Below, piece after piece: positions 8,520-15,838 of a DNA stretch of 35,422 nt. Numbering within the stretch: position 1 is the stretch's first letter; the number at the start of each line of letters is the position of its first letter. Source of the DNA: SZUA-152 sp964401355 (GTDB lineage: Bacteria; Pseudomonadota; Gammaproteobacteria; SZUA-152); assembly GCA_964401355.1 (NCBI GenBank), contig CAYNYJ010000037.1, positions 1 through 35,422 on the forward strand. Reading direction: 5' to 3'. The translations under genes and the position numbers were made by a program. The notes beneath the pieces are model-generated. The model ran no database searches. It saw only the letters and a list, made by a program, of their open reading frames with translations, and was not told where the DNA came from.

Positions 8520-9179
8520 ATGTCAAATAAAAAACAGCCGCTGAAAAGCGGTGAAAAGATCCTGTTTGGGATTGTCGCAGTATTTATCAGTTTCGCCGTT
8601 ATCGGTTATGCGGCTTTGGAGACGTATCGCCTGACGCGTGATACCCCCCTGTTTGAAAACAAAACGCACTATGTTTTCACGGAAGAAGGGCTTAAGGGGT
8701 CACGATTATTTCGCGAATCTCGTTGTACGGCATGTCATCGTGCGTTGCGTAACGGCACCAACATGGGGTTGTCGTTGGACGGCGTTGGTTCATTGCGCAG
8801 CCTGGATTGGTTGGTCGCCTTTTTGGCCGACCCGGAAACGACGTATTCTTATAGAACCGTTGATCATGGCCCGCGCCCGAAAGAAGCCGCTTATGTGGCG
8901 CGGATGTCGGAACAGGATCGGTATTCCATTGCGGTCTTTATTTCTCAGTTGCGGTCTGAGCAAGGTTCTTCGTCGGCACCAATGCCACCAGAAGGACGTT
9001 CTGACTTTATCGACAATATGGTAAAAATGTGGGCGCCTGCTGACTGGAGTGAGCGTTTTACAGATATACGCACCAAAAAGTTTGTCGGGCCTGAATCTTC
9101 AGGCGCGTTACAGTCAGATGCGCAGGAAGCAGATACGCAGGAAACAAATAAATCTCAGGAACCAAACAGTGAACAGTAG
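8520..9179 (+). CDS. Membrane-anchored monoheme cytochrome c
   Basis: A 219-residue protein with an N-terminal TM anchor (about residues 13-33) and a periplasmic monoheme domain, C69-TAC-H73. The start at ATG 8520 (MSNKKQPLKS) places charged residues directly before the helix; its ribosome site is weak, and an upstream in-frame ATG at 8469 would add a 17-residue Ala/Ser-rich lead. The core is paralogous to the cytochrome at 15839: both have GEK-ILFGIVA near the N-terminus, then the heme, then LDG-GSLR and a C-terminal RY/RRIxAxxIxxL segment. The C-terminal tail is Gln/Glu-rich and probably disordered. It overlaps the next gene by 11 bases. Confidence 0.85.
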   Translation: MSNKKQPLKSGEKILFGIVAVFISFAVIGYAALETYRLTRDTPLFENKTHYVFTEEGLKGSRLFRESRCTACHRALRNGTNMGLSLDGVGSLRSLDWLVAFLADPETTYSYRTVDHGPRPKEAAYVARMSEQDRYSIAVFISQLRSEQGSSSAPMPPEGRSDFIDNMVKMWAPADWSERFTDIRTKKFVGPESSGALQSDAQEADTQETNKSQEPNSEQ

Positions 9180-9696
9180 TACTGAGGAGCCGTGGACGCA
9201 GGATAAAGAATACACTCGTTATATTTTGTGGTTTGTTTATGCATGCATTGTCTACAGCATGATTGGGTTTTCCTGGGGTGCATTGATGGGCGGCATTGCT
9301 GAATTTCGTCATTTTGTGGATCATCGTATGCACGGCGACCTCATTGTGCGTGCTCATACTCACATTAATCTGTTGGGTTGGGTGGAAATGGCAATCTTTG
9401 CTGCGGTGTATTATATCGTTCCACGTTTGGTGAAGCGGCCGATTTATAGCCTCAAGTTGGTGAAAGTGCATTTTTGGATGCACAACTTTGGACTGATTGG
9501 CATGGTGGTGTTTTTTACCACGGCGGGTGTATTAGGCGGCTTGACCAGTGAAACAGGCACACCGGAAGACGTTGAAGCGGTAGTGAGCCCGATTTTGGCG
9601 ACTATGGGTATTTTTGGTAGCATAGTGTTGCTGGCGAATTTTATTTGGGCATATAATCTGTTCCGTACTTGTGCGGGCTGGGAGAAGCGGGTTTGA
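9169..9696 (+). CDS. Stand-alone four-helix heme-copper-oxidase subunit I fragment
   Basis: A 175-residue integral membrane protein. GTG 9169 is chosen because AGGAA lies 8 bases upstream and it overlaps the preceding stop; the frame is open further upstream but only over the other gene. Four TM helices are visible. The segment R61-A-H63-T-H65-INLLGW, followed by YYIVPRL, PIYSLKL and HFWMHNFGLIG, aligns well with residues 342-388 of the CcoN-like protein at 11764, where the paired His ligate two hemes. The Cu-B histidines are absent, so it cannot be an oxidase by itself. It could bind heme or act in assembly. A related gene is at 24587. Confidence 0.8.
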   Translation: MNSSTEEPWTQDKEYTRYILWFVYACIVYSMIGFSWGALMGGIAEFRHFVDHRMHGDLIVRAHTHINLLGWVEMAIFAAVYYIVPRLVKRPIYSLKLVKVHFWMHNFGLIGMVVFFTTAGVLGGLTSETGTPEDVEAVVSPILATMGIFGSIVLLANFIWAYNLFRTCAGWEKRV

Positions 9697-9698
9697 AC

Positions 9699-10259
9699 AT
9701 GAAAGCAATTCGGTGGCTTTGCCTGGGGTCGTTGGTTTTTTTGTCGGGTTGTATTATTGATGATGGCACCTATAAAGTGGGTGAGTCAGTGCCGAGTTTA
9801 CGCACTAAAACCCTGGAGGATGTCGGGGGTGATTTGACTCGGATTACCACTTACCGTTATCCCGATAAGCGTATGTACCAACATTCGCTGGATGATGCGC
9901 TGGCCAAAAAACAGATTATCGTGCTGGCCTTTGCGACACCGGGTCATTGCACTCAATGTGATAAGCATTTGCAGATGTTGAAGGCGGCGCTGAATAAATA
10001 TCAGGATGAGGTGTTGTTCTTGCACATGGATCAATACCAAAATCCGGAGGCCTTTACGACGTTTAAGGTGCTTGGTGATCCGTGGACATACATTATCGAT
10101 GGTAATCAGACTATACGGTTGAAGCGTGCGGGCCGTATGTTGATGGGTGAAATGGATATCGTGCTTGCTGGTTTGTTGAAAGAATACCGTTCAGGTGAAG
10201 CCCCAGTGCAGAAAAGTTCTTTACAAGAAACCCGGTTGCTGGAAAAGAAGGCAGGTTAA
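9699..10259 (+). CDS. Thioredoxin-like lipoprotein
   Basis: A 186-residue protein with a lipoprotein signal (lipobox L15-S-G-C18) and a thioredoxin-like domain containing C84-T-Q-C87 in the context FATPGHCTQC, with a later DPWTYIID matching the cis-Pro/beta-strand region of the fold. ATG 9699 starts two bases after the previous stop; GGAGAAG is upstream. It is probably a periplasm-facing thiol oxidoreductase that keeps apocytochrome or copper-site cysteines reduced during cytochrome/oxidase assembly. That role is inferred from neighbours. The spacing is CxxC, not the CxxxCP of SCO proteins. Confidence 0.8.
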   Translation: MKAIRWLCLGSLVFLSGCIIDDGTYKVGESVPSLRTKTLEDVGGDLTRITTYRYPDKRMYQHSLDDALAKKQIIVLAFATPGHCTQCDKHLQMLKAALNKYQDEVLFLHMDQYQNPEAFTTFKVLGDPWTYIIDGNQTIRLKRAGRMLMGEMDIVLAGLLKEYRSGEAPVQKSSLQETRLLEKKAG

Positions 10260-10262
10260 TTT

Positions 10263-10715
10263 GTGGCAAAGTCCGAAGTTTTTGAGTTGAAGCCGGATCG
10301 TAAAGGTGTGACCTGGGATGGCTTGATGTACGTGCCAATGGTGATTGGTTTGGGCATAGGCGCATTTTTATTTTGGTACGACCAGAATCAGGGTTTGTCA
10401 TATTTGCTATTCTTTCTCGCGTGTTTCTTTTTTTACCAGGGCGTGCATCGTGTCCTAGGGCGTTTGATGTTGTTGCCGCAGTCGCCTGTGTTGCTGGATG
10501 TGTCAAAGCAGCGGATAGTATTGAAATTGCGTAATGGCGAAACTATTGAGCTGATCAAAAACCTGCGTTATTTCTCCGATCATGCCGGTAAATCTTTTGG
10601 GTTGACGGGGATGGATATGATGGGTGTCAAGCGCCAATATGTATTCCACAGAGGTCAGTTCGCCGATGGTGTAGCCTACGGCAAGATTGGCGTTGCACTG
10701 AAGGTGTTTGCATAA
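10263..10715 (+). CDS. Small two-helix membrane protein
   Basis: A 150-residue protein starting at GTG 10263, 3 bases after the previous stop. Two hydrophobic segments (about residues 22-40 and 45-62) precede a soluble domain with alternating beta character (VLLDVSKQRIVLKLRNGE) that resembles a PH-like/bPH fold, though no family is claimed. It is the last gene of the 8520-10715 unit. Function unknown; position suggests an accessory role for the cytochromes. Confidence 0.65.
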   Translation: MAKSEVFELKPDRKGVTWDGLMYVPMVIGLGIGAFLFWYDQNQGLSYLLFFLACFFFYQGVHRVLGRLMLLPQSPVLLDVSKQRIVLKLRNGETIELIKNLRYFSDHAGKSFGLTGMDMMGVKRQYVFHRGQFADGVAYGKIGVALKVFA

Positions 10716-10742
10716 AAACTGTCTATCATTGATTTAGCTGCA

Positions 10743-10937
10743 TCAGCGCATTCTGCGTTGTTGGACGATATCCCAGCCCATGAATGCCACAATAATGGTG
10801 CCTATCACACAAGCCGTGGTGATAATCCATTGTTCTGTCTCGGCTGAGACGAGGCCACCGATTAGCATATGCAACGAATAGCCAAGGATAAAAATTGAGC
10901 TGATTGCGACCAGCATAAGTAGAATTATTTCTTTCAT
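10743..10937 (-). CDS. 64-residue two-helix membrane protein
   Basis: It encodes MKEIILLMLVAISSIFILGY and continues through a second helix (about 40-57) to QQRRMR. The internal ATG at 10937 is preferred, since residues upstream of it look non-coding. The ribosome site is weak. It is the only minus-strand gene between the two cytochrome blocks, convergent with the gene ending at 10715. Not recognised; it might be a small respiratory subunit. Confidence 0.5.
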   Translation of the reverse strand: MKEIILLMLVAISSIFILGYSLHMLIGGLVSAETEQWIITTACVIGTIIVAFMGWDIVQQRRMR

Positions 10938-11307
10938 TGTTCTGTGTGTTTTTGAGTGGCGAGAGCATATCTTATCAGAAAGAAACGCCGGCTCCGAGAG
11001 TCTATTAATCATACCGTTTACCTGTGGTATTTGTTTGATTTCGTAATGAATTTGTCAAAATGTTGGCAGCCGAGAATACTGTATGGTTTTTCCCGTTGAA
11101 GGCTTGACCCTTGCAATTACATATGAGATTCTCTCGGCCATGATTCCCCGGCCAGCAATGCGGGCGAATAAAATAGGGAGGGGGGCTTCCTAGCGAGTAA
11201 CTCTAGGTTTGAAAACGCGAGCAGTCAGGTATGACGTGCTGCCGTGTTTTATGCTCTCTGTTAATTCCTAAATAAAATAAAATGTTTGGCTATCAGGAGG
11301 TTAAGGG
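10938..11307. promoter_or_regulatory. Probable promoter and structured leader of the oxidase cluster
   Basis: This 370-base gap precedes the first gene of the oxidase cluster. Near its downstream end are two small inverted repeats, CCTAG/CTAGG (around 11189-11206) and an imperfect 12-bp stem (11212-11224 with 11239-11250), in a G-rich context. They suggest a structured 5' leader. No known riboswitch class was recognised and no FNR-type palindrome was found. Confidence 0.35.
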
Positions 11308-11565
11308 ATGAAAAGTCCACTAATGCTTACTTTCGTTGGGGGAATGTTGACGGGAATGGGTAATGGTAGTGTGTTTGGCGCTGCGCTCATGTGCTTTCTT
11401 GGTCGCGGCCGGTTTGAAAACTGGGGCGGTTGGGGGGCTACAGCTTATAATCCCGCTACGTTCACAGGATTTATTGATTGGGCGATGATTGTGTTCGGGA
11501 TTGCCTTTTTTGTGATCCTCAAAGTTGCGGTTGATCGCCATATAGAGATTGAGTCTAAGGCGTAA
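11308..11565 (+). CDS. 85-residue two-helix membrane protein
   Basis: Two hydrophobic segments (about residues 5-28 and 57-74) separated by a Gly/Trp-rich loop (FENWGGWGATAYN). An excellent AGGAGG is placed ahead of ATG 11308. It is the first gene of the oxidase operon, upstream of a 29-residue peptide and the CcoN-like subunit. Family not recognised; it could be an extra structural subunit or assembly factor. Confidence 0.75.
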   Translation: MKSPLMLTFVGGMLTGMGNGSVFGAALMCFLGRGRFENWGGWGATAYNPATFTGFIDWAMIVFGIAFFVILKVAVDRHIEIESKA

Positions 11566-11633
11566 GTTCAAGGTTTGGGGCCGAGTTGTTTGTGTTCTGA
11601 GTATTTTTGAATAATTTTGGGGAGAAGTTTGAT

Positions 11634-11723
11634 ATGGCTACCTTTGCAGGAATGATGGGGATGTTGTTGGCACTCAGTTTTATGTGGTTCAGCTGGTATC
11701 TACTGATGCCGCGCAACAAATAA
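11634..11723 (+). CDS. 29-residue single-helix membrane peptide
   Basis: It encodes MATFAGMMGMLLALSFMWF and then SWYLLMPRNK, one Met/Trp-rich hydrophobic helix ending in Arg-Asn-Lys. GGGGAG lies upstream (11619-11624). It sits 40 bases before the CcoN-like gene, the place where small CcoQ/CcoM-like hydrophobic subunits would be expected. No sequence homology is claimed. Confidence 0.6.
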   Translation: MATFAGMMGMLLALSFMWFSWYLLMPRNK

Positions 11724-11763
11724 ATTTTGGTTGATCAGAAAAAAATAACCTGGGAGGGTAAAG

Positions 11764-13170
11764 ATGTTTAAATACCTATTTGCGAAAGCTGAAGATATCC
11801 CGGCTGGTTCGGCCGCGATTTACTTCGGTTATTCGTCTATTATTTGGTTCGTTATTGGAACGGGAATGGGTTCCTTTAACGCCGCAAAACTCGCGTTTCC
11901 TGATTTTGTAACGGGTAGCGAAATTCTGTCGTTTGGTCACATGCGTCAAGTGCATGTGCTCGCGGTTATCTTCGGCTGGATATCCATGGCCTTCGCTATG
12001 GCGATGATGTACATCACGCCGGCATTAGGTAACACCAAGCTCTGGTCTGAGAAGCTGGGTGTTTGGAACTGTTTCCTGTGGAATATAGGCCTGTCTCTGG
12101 GTTTGTTCATGTTGTGGATGGGTGTGACTTCGGGGCGTGAGTATTCCGATTTACCTTTCGTTATCGATATTATCGTTTTGTTCGTTATCTGGATTCCTCT
12201 TTGCATTAACGTGATCATGACGATCAAGACGCGTCGAACTCAAGGTATATACACCACCAACTGGTTTTTCGGTGGGGCGACTTTTATGGTCATTATCGTG
12301 TTCTCAGTGGGTAACTCACCGGAGTTTTTCCAATTGACGGGGTTGACTGAGGCGTATCTGACATGGTGGTTTGCGCATAATGTGCTGGGACTTTGGATAA
12401 CGCCGGTTGCGGCTGCAATCTCGTACTATGTGGTGCCGAAGGTGACGGGCAATCCGCTGTACTCGCATCGTATTGGTCACTTGCACTTCTGGTCCATCGT
12501 GGTGTTTTATTCTACGCCTGCAGCTCATCATCTGATGTCTGCACCTCTGCCTGAATGGCTGAAGTCTTTCGCGTCAGTGGAAGGTGTGCTGATCCTGGTG
12601 CCGGCAATTGCCTTCGTTTCCAACTTGCTGTTAACCATGTCAGGTAAATGGCGCATGTTTGTGGAGAATATTGAAATCAAATTCACCATTACCGGTGTAT
12701 TGATGGCGATCCCGCTGAACATGCAGGGCGGTTTCCAGCAGACTCGAGCTATAAATTGGTACATACATGGTACCGGTTGGATTGTGGCTCATGCCCACTT
12801 GGCATTGTTGGGCTTCTCGACATTTCTGGAAGCGGCTGCCGTGTATTACGGACTACAGACCCTATTGCGTCGTAAGCTTTACTCGCTAGGTCTTGCTAAC
12901 TTCCACTTCTGGATGTTGCTGATTGGCTTTACCACCTACTGGATTTCCATGACCATTGCAGGTTTGATTCAGGGCGCGGGTAAAATCTATGAAGTGCCAT
13001 ATATCGATGTTGTTATCGCTGAGCACCCTTATATGATTGCACGTTGGGTGGGTGGCACCATGGTGTTCCTTGGTAACTGCGTATGGCTCTACAACATGTA
13101 TATGACTGCGCGTGCTGGCACTAGAATACCTGCTGGCCGTCTGCCGCATGAACTTGCCTACGAACGTTAA
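11764..13170 (+). CDS. Divergent cbb3-type oxidase catalytic subunit (CcoN-like)
   Basis: A 468-residue polytopic heme-copper oxidase subunit I of the C family. Recognisable ligands: H64 (low-spin heme, RQVHVLAVIFGW), H205 (Cu-B, WWFAHNVLG), H255-H256 (Cu-B), H343 (high-spin heme) and H345 (low-spin heme, AHAHLALLG). Y249 lies six residues before the His pair, the place of the cbb3 cross-linked tyrosine. From recalled Pseudomonas stutzeri CcoN numbering, these sites are offset by exactly two residues. The conserved Glu323 of canonical CcoN is Gln321 here (LNMQGGF). A NorB-type Glu four residues after H205 is absent (Gly209), arguing against NO reductase. GGGAGG precedes the ATG. It probably reduces oxygen at the inner membrane. 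Confidence 0.9.
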   Translation: MFKYLFAKAEDIPAGSAAIYFGYSSIIWFVIGTGMGSFNAAKLAFPDFVTGSEILSFGHMRQVHVLAVIFGWISMAFAMAMMYITPALGNTKLWSEKLGVWNCFLWNIGLSLGLFMLWMGVTSGREYSDLPFVIDIIVLFVIWIPLCINVIMTIKTRRTQGIYTTNWFFGGATFMVIIVFSVGNSPEFFQLTGLTEAYLTWWFAHNVLGLWITPVAAAISYYVVPKVTGNPLYSHRIGHLHFWSIVVFYSTPAAHHLMSAPLPEWLKSFASVEGVLILVPAIAFVSNLLLTMSGKWRMFVENIEIKFTITGVLMAIPLNMQGGFQQTRAINWYIHGTGWIVAHAHLALLGFSTFLEAAAVYYGLQTLLRRKLYSLGLANFHFWMLLIGFTTYWISMTIAGLIQGAGKIYEVPYIDVVIAEHPYMIARWVGGTMVFLGNCVWLYNMYMTARAGTRIPAGRLPHELAYER

Positions 13171-13196
13171 TAGAATAATAAGGGGAGGAGTTAACC

Positions 13197-14147
13197 GTGG
13201 CTTTTAGAGAATATAAAATCGGAACCCGAATGTTCGGTTTAGCGTTCGGTACGTCCATGTTTGTTACGCTGTACATGCCTACAGTAGACATCGCCAATGT
13301 GGCTGCAACGTCTATTGCTATGGATCGGCAATTGTCCTTCGGTCGGGTAGGTGGTTTTAGTTATGAAGACCCCTTCCTGCAAGGGTGGGGGAAGCCGATC
13401 ACGGTACAGATCAGCGAGGATCCCAATACGGGAGATGCTATCGAGTCGACACGCGCTTTTGTCTATGAAAAAGAAGTGCCGTTCCCGAATGGTATTCGCC
13501 ATCCGCGAATTTTGGGTAAAGTGCCATCCGCTGCCAGCCTCTCTGTGGGCCGTATAGCGGAGGCAGATGAAGCACAGGGTGCAGTTTTCATCGTTCGTGA
13601 AATGATTAAGGATGGCGTGGTCGTTCCGTACATTGAGAATGCAACGGCGACACGGGGCTGGTTGCCTACGGCGACCTTGTCCAAGGCAGGTGATTCACAA
13701 CGATTGCTTGTGGGTAAAGGCAAAATCATGTTTGTTCGTGAAGGTTGCTGGTGGTGCCATACCTTGCTGCCGGAACAGACACAGGATTGGCAGTATTTTG
13801 GTGCTCCGCCAATGCTGGGTGATTTTAATGGTGAGTCTCCGACGGCCTTTGGCTCCGATCGTAAAGGGCCTGACCTGACGCATGTGGGGTCTCGTAACTC
13901 CTCACGTGAGTGGATGATGATGCACTTCTTCAACCCTCGTTTGGTTCAACCGCATTCCATCATGCCTCGCTACGATTATCTCTGGGGTGAGAAAGATGCA
14001 AGTGGAAAAACCATTGATTACGACGGTTGGCGTGCGGCTTACACCGTATATGCCGCGGGTGAATCCATCTACCCACCAGAAGTTCCGGTACCTGCTCCCG
14101 ATAGTGAAGCGCGTGCTTTGATTGATTTTGTTCTGAACATGAAATAA
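13197..14147 (+). CDS. CcoO-like monoheme cytochrome c subunit with enlarged N-terminal region
   Basis: A 316-residue membrane-anchored cytochrome. TM anchor at about residues 10-30; heme site C184-WWC-H188; then the CcoO hallmark GSDRKGPDLTHVGSR and the axial Met in SIMPRY (M256). Canonical CcoO has its heme near residue 60, so about 120 extra residues (beta-rich, about 45-165) separate the anchor from the heme domain. It starts at GTG 13197 after GGGGAGGAG, 26 bases behind the CcoN-like gene. It should pass electrons from soluble cytochromes to the catalytic subunit. The extra domain is not recognised and may replace contacts normally made by CcoP. Confidence 0.88.
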   Translation: MAFREYKIGTRMFGLAFGTSMFVTLYMPTVDIANVAATSIAMDRQLSFGRVGGFSYEDPFLQGWGKPITVQISEDPNTGDAIESTRAFVYEKEVPFPNGIRHPRILGKVPSAASLSVGRIAEADEAQGAVFIVREMIKDGVVVPYIENATATRGWLPTATLSKAGDSQRLLVGKGKIMFVREGCWWCHTLLPEQTQDWQYFGAPPMLGDFNGESPTAFGSDRKGPDLTHVGSRNSSREWMMMHFFNPRLVQPHSIMPRYDYLWGEKDASGKTIDYDGWRAAYTVYAAGESIYPPEVPVPAPDSEARALIDFVLNMK

Positions 14148-14158
14148 GGGGAGTAGAT

Positions 14159-14797
14159 ATGGATTGGAAATTTGATAACCCACTGAGCACCCTGTGTACA
14201 GACGAACAGAATGAGAAAGCTAAGGGTGTTTGGGAAGGTGAGAGTCTGGGTGGTATTACGGAAGACAATAATCGCTTGCCGGCGCCGATCATCGGTATCC
14301 TACTGTTGACGATCTTGACTGCATTTTTAATTACCGCCCCGCTTTGGGGACAGCGCCCGAATGCGGCGATCTATGAGGAATACATCGCCTTAATGGATTC
14401 TCCTGCGATCCAAGGTAAAAGTGATGCTGAGGCAATGGCCTATATTGTCAAAACAGTTAAGGCAAGTGGCTCTAAGTGGTCTCATGCACAAGAGCGTCAT
14501 CCCCTAGAAATGGATGATTTGCGCTTGATTAAAGATGCGGTTATTGAGCTGCAGCGCCAAAACGCAGATTTGCGTGAATATACCGTGTTGGGTGATCGTT
14601 TGGCGATTGCTAACTTTGAAGGTAATTGGATTACGGACCCTAACACCGGTAAAATTAGACGTGAGCGTTTACAGCCTTGGTGGGATAAGGGATATACGAT
14701 TAATATCTTCTTTATTCTTATCTTTTGTGTCGGAGTGGTGATTGTTGTGAAGCGTCTGCCAGATTATGACTGGAAGCCGAAGCATTTTGGCCACTAA
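14159..14797 (+). CDS. Heme-less CcoP-N-like membrane protein
   Basis: A 212-residue protein with two TM helices (about 42-62 and 180-200) around a periplasmic helical region rich in charged residues. The N-terminal part VWEGESLGGITEDNNRLPAP resembles the CcoP segment that precedes its helix (W-D-G, then a D/N-N-x-LP motif). No CxxCH is present anywhere, so the two hemes of CcoP are missing. It directly follows the CcoO-like gene, the place of ccoP in normal operons. It shares an LPxP segment before a helix ending in PxWGxRP with the gene at 22805. Probably a structural subunit. Confidence 0.7.
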   Translation: MDWKFDNPLSTLCTDEQNEKAKGVWEGESLGGITEDNNRLPAPIIGILLLTILTAFLITAPLWGQRPNAAIYEEYIALMDSPAIQGKSDAEAMAYIVKTVKASGSKWSHAQERHPLEMDDLRLIKDAVIELQRQNADLREYTVLGDRLAIANFEGNWITDPNTGKIRRERLQPWWDKGYTINIFFILIFCVGVVIVVKRLPDYDWKPKHFGH

Positions 14798-14867
14798 CTT
14801 TCGTGTGTAATATTGGTTATTCACTTTAGTTATTAGCGACAAACTTGGGGATTATAAGGAGAAAAAT

Positions 14868-15002
14868 ATGATAGATCTAGATAATGGCCCATTGGCGATG
14901 CTGCTATGGATTCTGATTGTTTACACGGCACCGTTTATTTACAGCTTTTTTGTTGATAAGACAGATAAGGGTAAGCCGAATATCACGGATTACAGCAGTT
15001 AA
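14868..15002 (+). CDS. 44-residue single-helix membrane peptide
   Basis: It encodes MIDLDNGPLAMLLWILIVYT and then a short helix end plus a polar tail ending TDYSS. AAGGAG lies 5-6 bases ahead of the ATG. It is the last gene before a strong hairpin and may close the structural-subunit part of the operon. Its stop codon lies inside a 28-base perfect palindrome. Confidence 0.65.
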   Translation: MIDLDNGPLAMLLWILIVYTAPFIYSFFVDKTDKGKPNITDYSS

Positions 15003-15024
15003 TTTAGATATATCTAAATTAACT
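14997..15024. promoter_or_regulatory. 28-bp perfect palindrome containing TTAGA-N4-TCTAA
   Basis: A perfect palindrome centred between 15010 and 15011 that includes the stop codon of the 44-residue peptide gene. Its core TTAGATATATCTAA (15004-15017) matches a core at 29889-29902 except in the central bases. It could be a protein-binding site or a transcript-end structure. Confidence 0.5.
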
Positions 15025-15033
15025 CGGTGAAAG

Positions 15034-15067
15034 TTAAGGCCATGCCGGGGAACCGGCATGGCCTTAA
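15034..15067. terminator. Strong intercistronic hairpin
   Basis: A perfect 15-bp stem (15034-15048 with 15053-15067, core GGCCATGCCGG) with a GGAA tetraloop. No T-run follows, so it may partially terminate transcription or protect the upstream mRNA, separating the structural oxidase genes from the accessory genes downstream. Confidence 0.7.
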
Positions 15068-15185
15068 TAATGAGGGGATGATATTTAATTGGTTGTTTGT
15101 GAGTTGGGCATGATAAAATGTACGGATAATCAAATCGAGTGTTGGGTGAATGACGTGTGTTGCACGTATGATTTTAGGGTAAATA

Positions 15186-15506
15186 ATGAGTGGTGGTGAC
15201 GTGACTTTTCCTGCATTGGGCTTTGACGATTGGTCATATTTTTTGATGTCCATTAAAGAAAGCACTGGGCCATTCGGAATTGATACCAGTATTGAAGGTC
15301 TAAAGTCTCAAGAGGCTAGTGTTGGGATATTTTATTTCCTGGTTGCATCAATTGTCGTTTTTGCGGTTTTCGTTTTTATGTTTATGTTTATGGGTAAAAG
15401 CAAATTGAAGTTAGGCGAGAAGATACTTTTTGTCTGGATTCTGTTTGGCATTGTTGCAGCGGTAATATTTGGAGCAGCACAGATGCTTCATGGGTATTTG
15501 TTTTAG
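15186..15506 (+). CDS. 106-residue two-helix membrane protein
   Basis: Hydrophobic helices lie at about residues 47-69 and 79-99, after a polar N-terminal part. The C-terminal helix ends AAQMLHGYLF, with one His in the membrane. The start ATG 15186 has a weak ribosome site. It is followed 10 bases later by the CcoS-like gene. Family not recognised; probably an assembly or small structural protein of the oxidase. Confidence 0.7.
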   Translation: MSGGDVTFPALGFDDWSYFLMSIKESTGPFGIDTSIEGLKSQEASVGIFYFLVASIVVFAVFVFMFMFMGKSKLKLGEKILFVWILFGIVAAVIFGAAQMLHGYLF

Positions 15507-15516
15507 GAGGTGTAAA

Positions 15517-15792
15517 ATGGCTGAATTTTTTAATTCGTTTGAAGATGGCTGGACAATCTATTTATGGTTGGTTGCTGGCGCGGGTATTGTGATAGCGGCG
15601 ATATATTGGGTGCGCTGGGCTGCGCAGAATGATCAGTTTGACGAAGACATTAAGTACCTCGTGTTTGATGAAAATGACAAGGATAAAATGTCAGCAGAAG
15701 AGTTTGAAAAGGCTATGAGAGTAAATAAAGAGCAGGAAGCTTTACGTAAAGTTTATCTGGAAAAAGAGGCCGCTGAAAGACAGCAATCTTGA
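15517..15792 (+). CDS. CcoS-like cbb3 oxidase maturation protein
   Basis: A 91-residue protein: one TM helix (about 15-33), then NDQFDEDIKYLVFDENDKD, which resembles the CcoS pattern of a helix followed by GQFDDLE and an RILFDD segment. A charged C-terminal helix of about 40 residues extends beyond the usual CcoS length. GGAGG lies 7 bases ahead of ATG 15517. CcoS is needed for cofactor insertion in cbb3 oxidases. This is a similarity by eye in a short protein. Confidence 0.65.
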   Translation: MAEFFNSFEDGWTIYLWLVAGAGIVIAAIYWVRWAAQNDQFDEDIKYLVFDENDKDKMSAEEFEKAMRVNKEQEALRKVYLEKEAAERQQS

Positions 15793-15838
15793 TGTTGAGT
15801 AAGTTTGTTTTAGAAGGTTATGTTGAGTAAAGATTAAG

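Noticed and set aside
11150..11255. Cyclic-di-GMP or cobalamin riboswitch
   Set aside because: No conserved core of either class could be matched by eye; only generic stem-loops are present.
11764..13170. NO reductase (NorB-like) identity
   Set aside because: The Fe-B Glu four residues after H205 is Gly, and the oxidase cross-link tyrosine is present at Y249.
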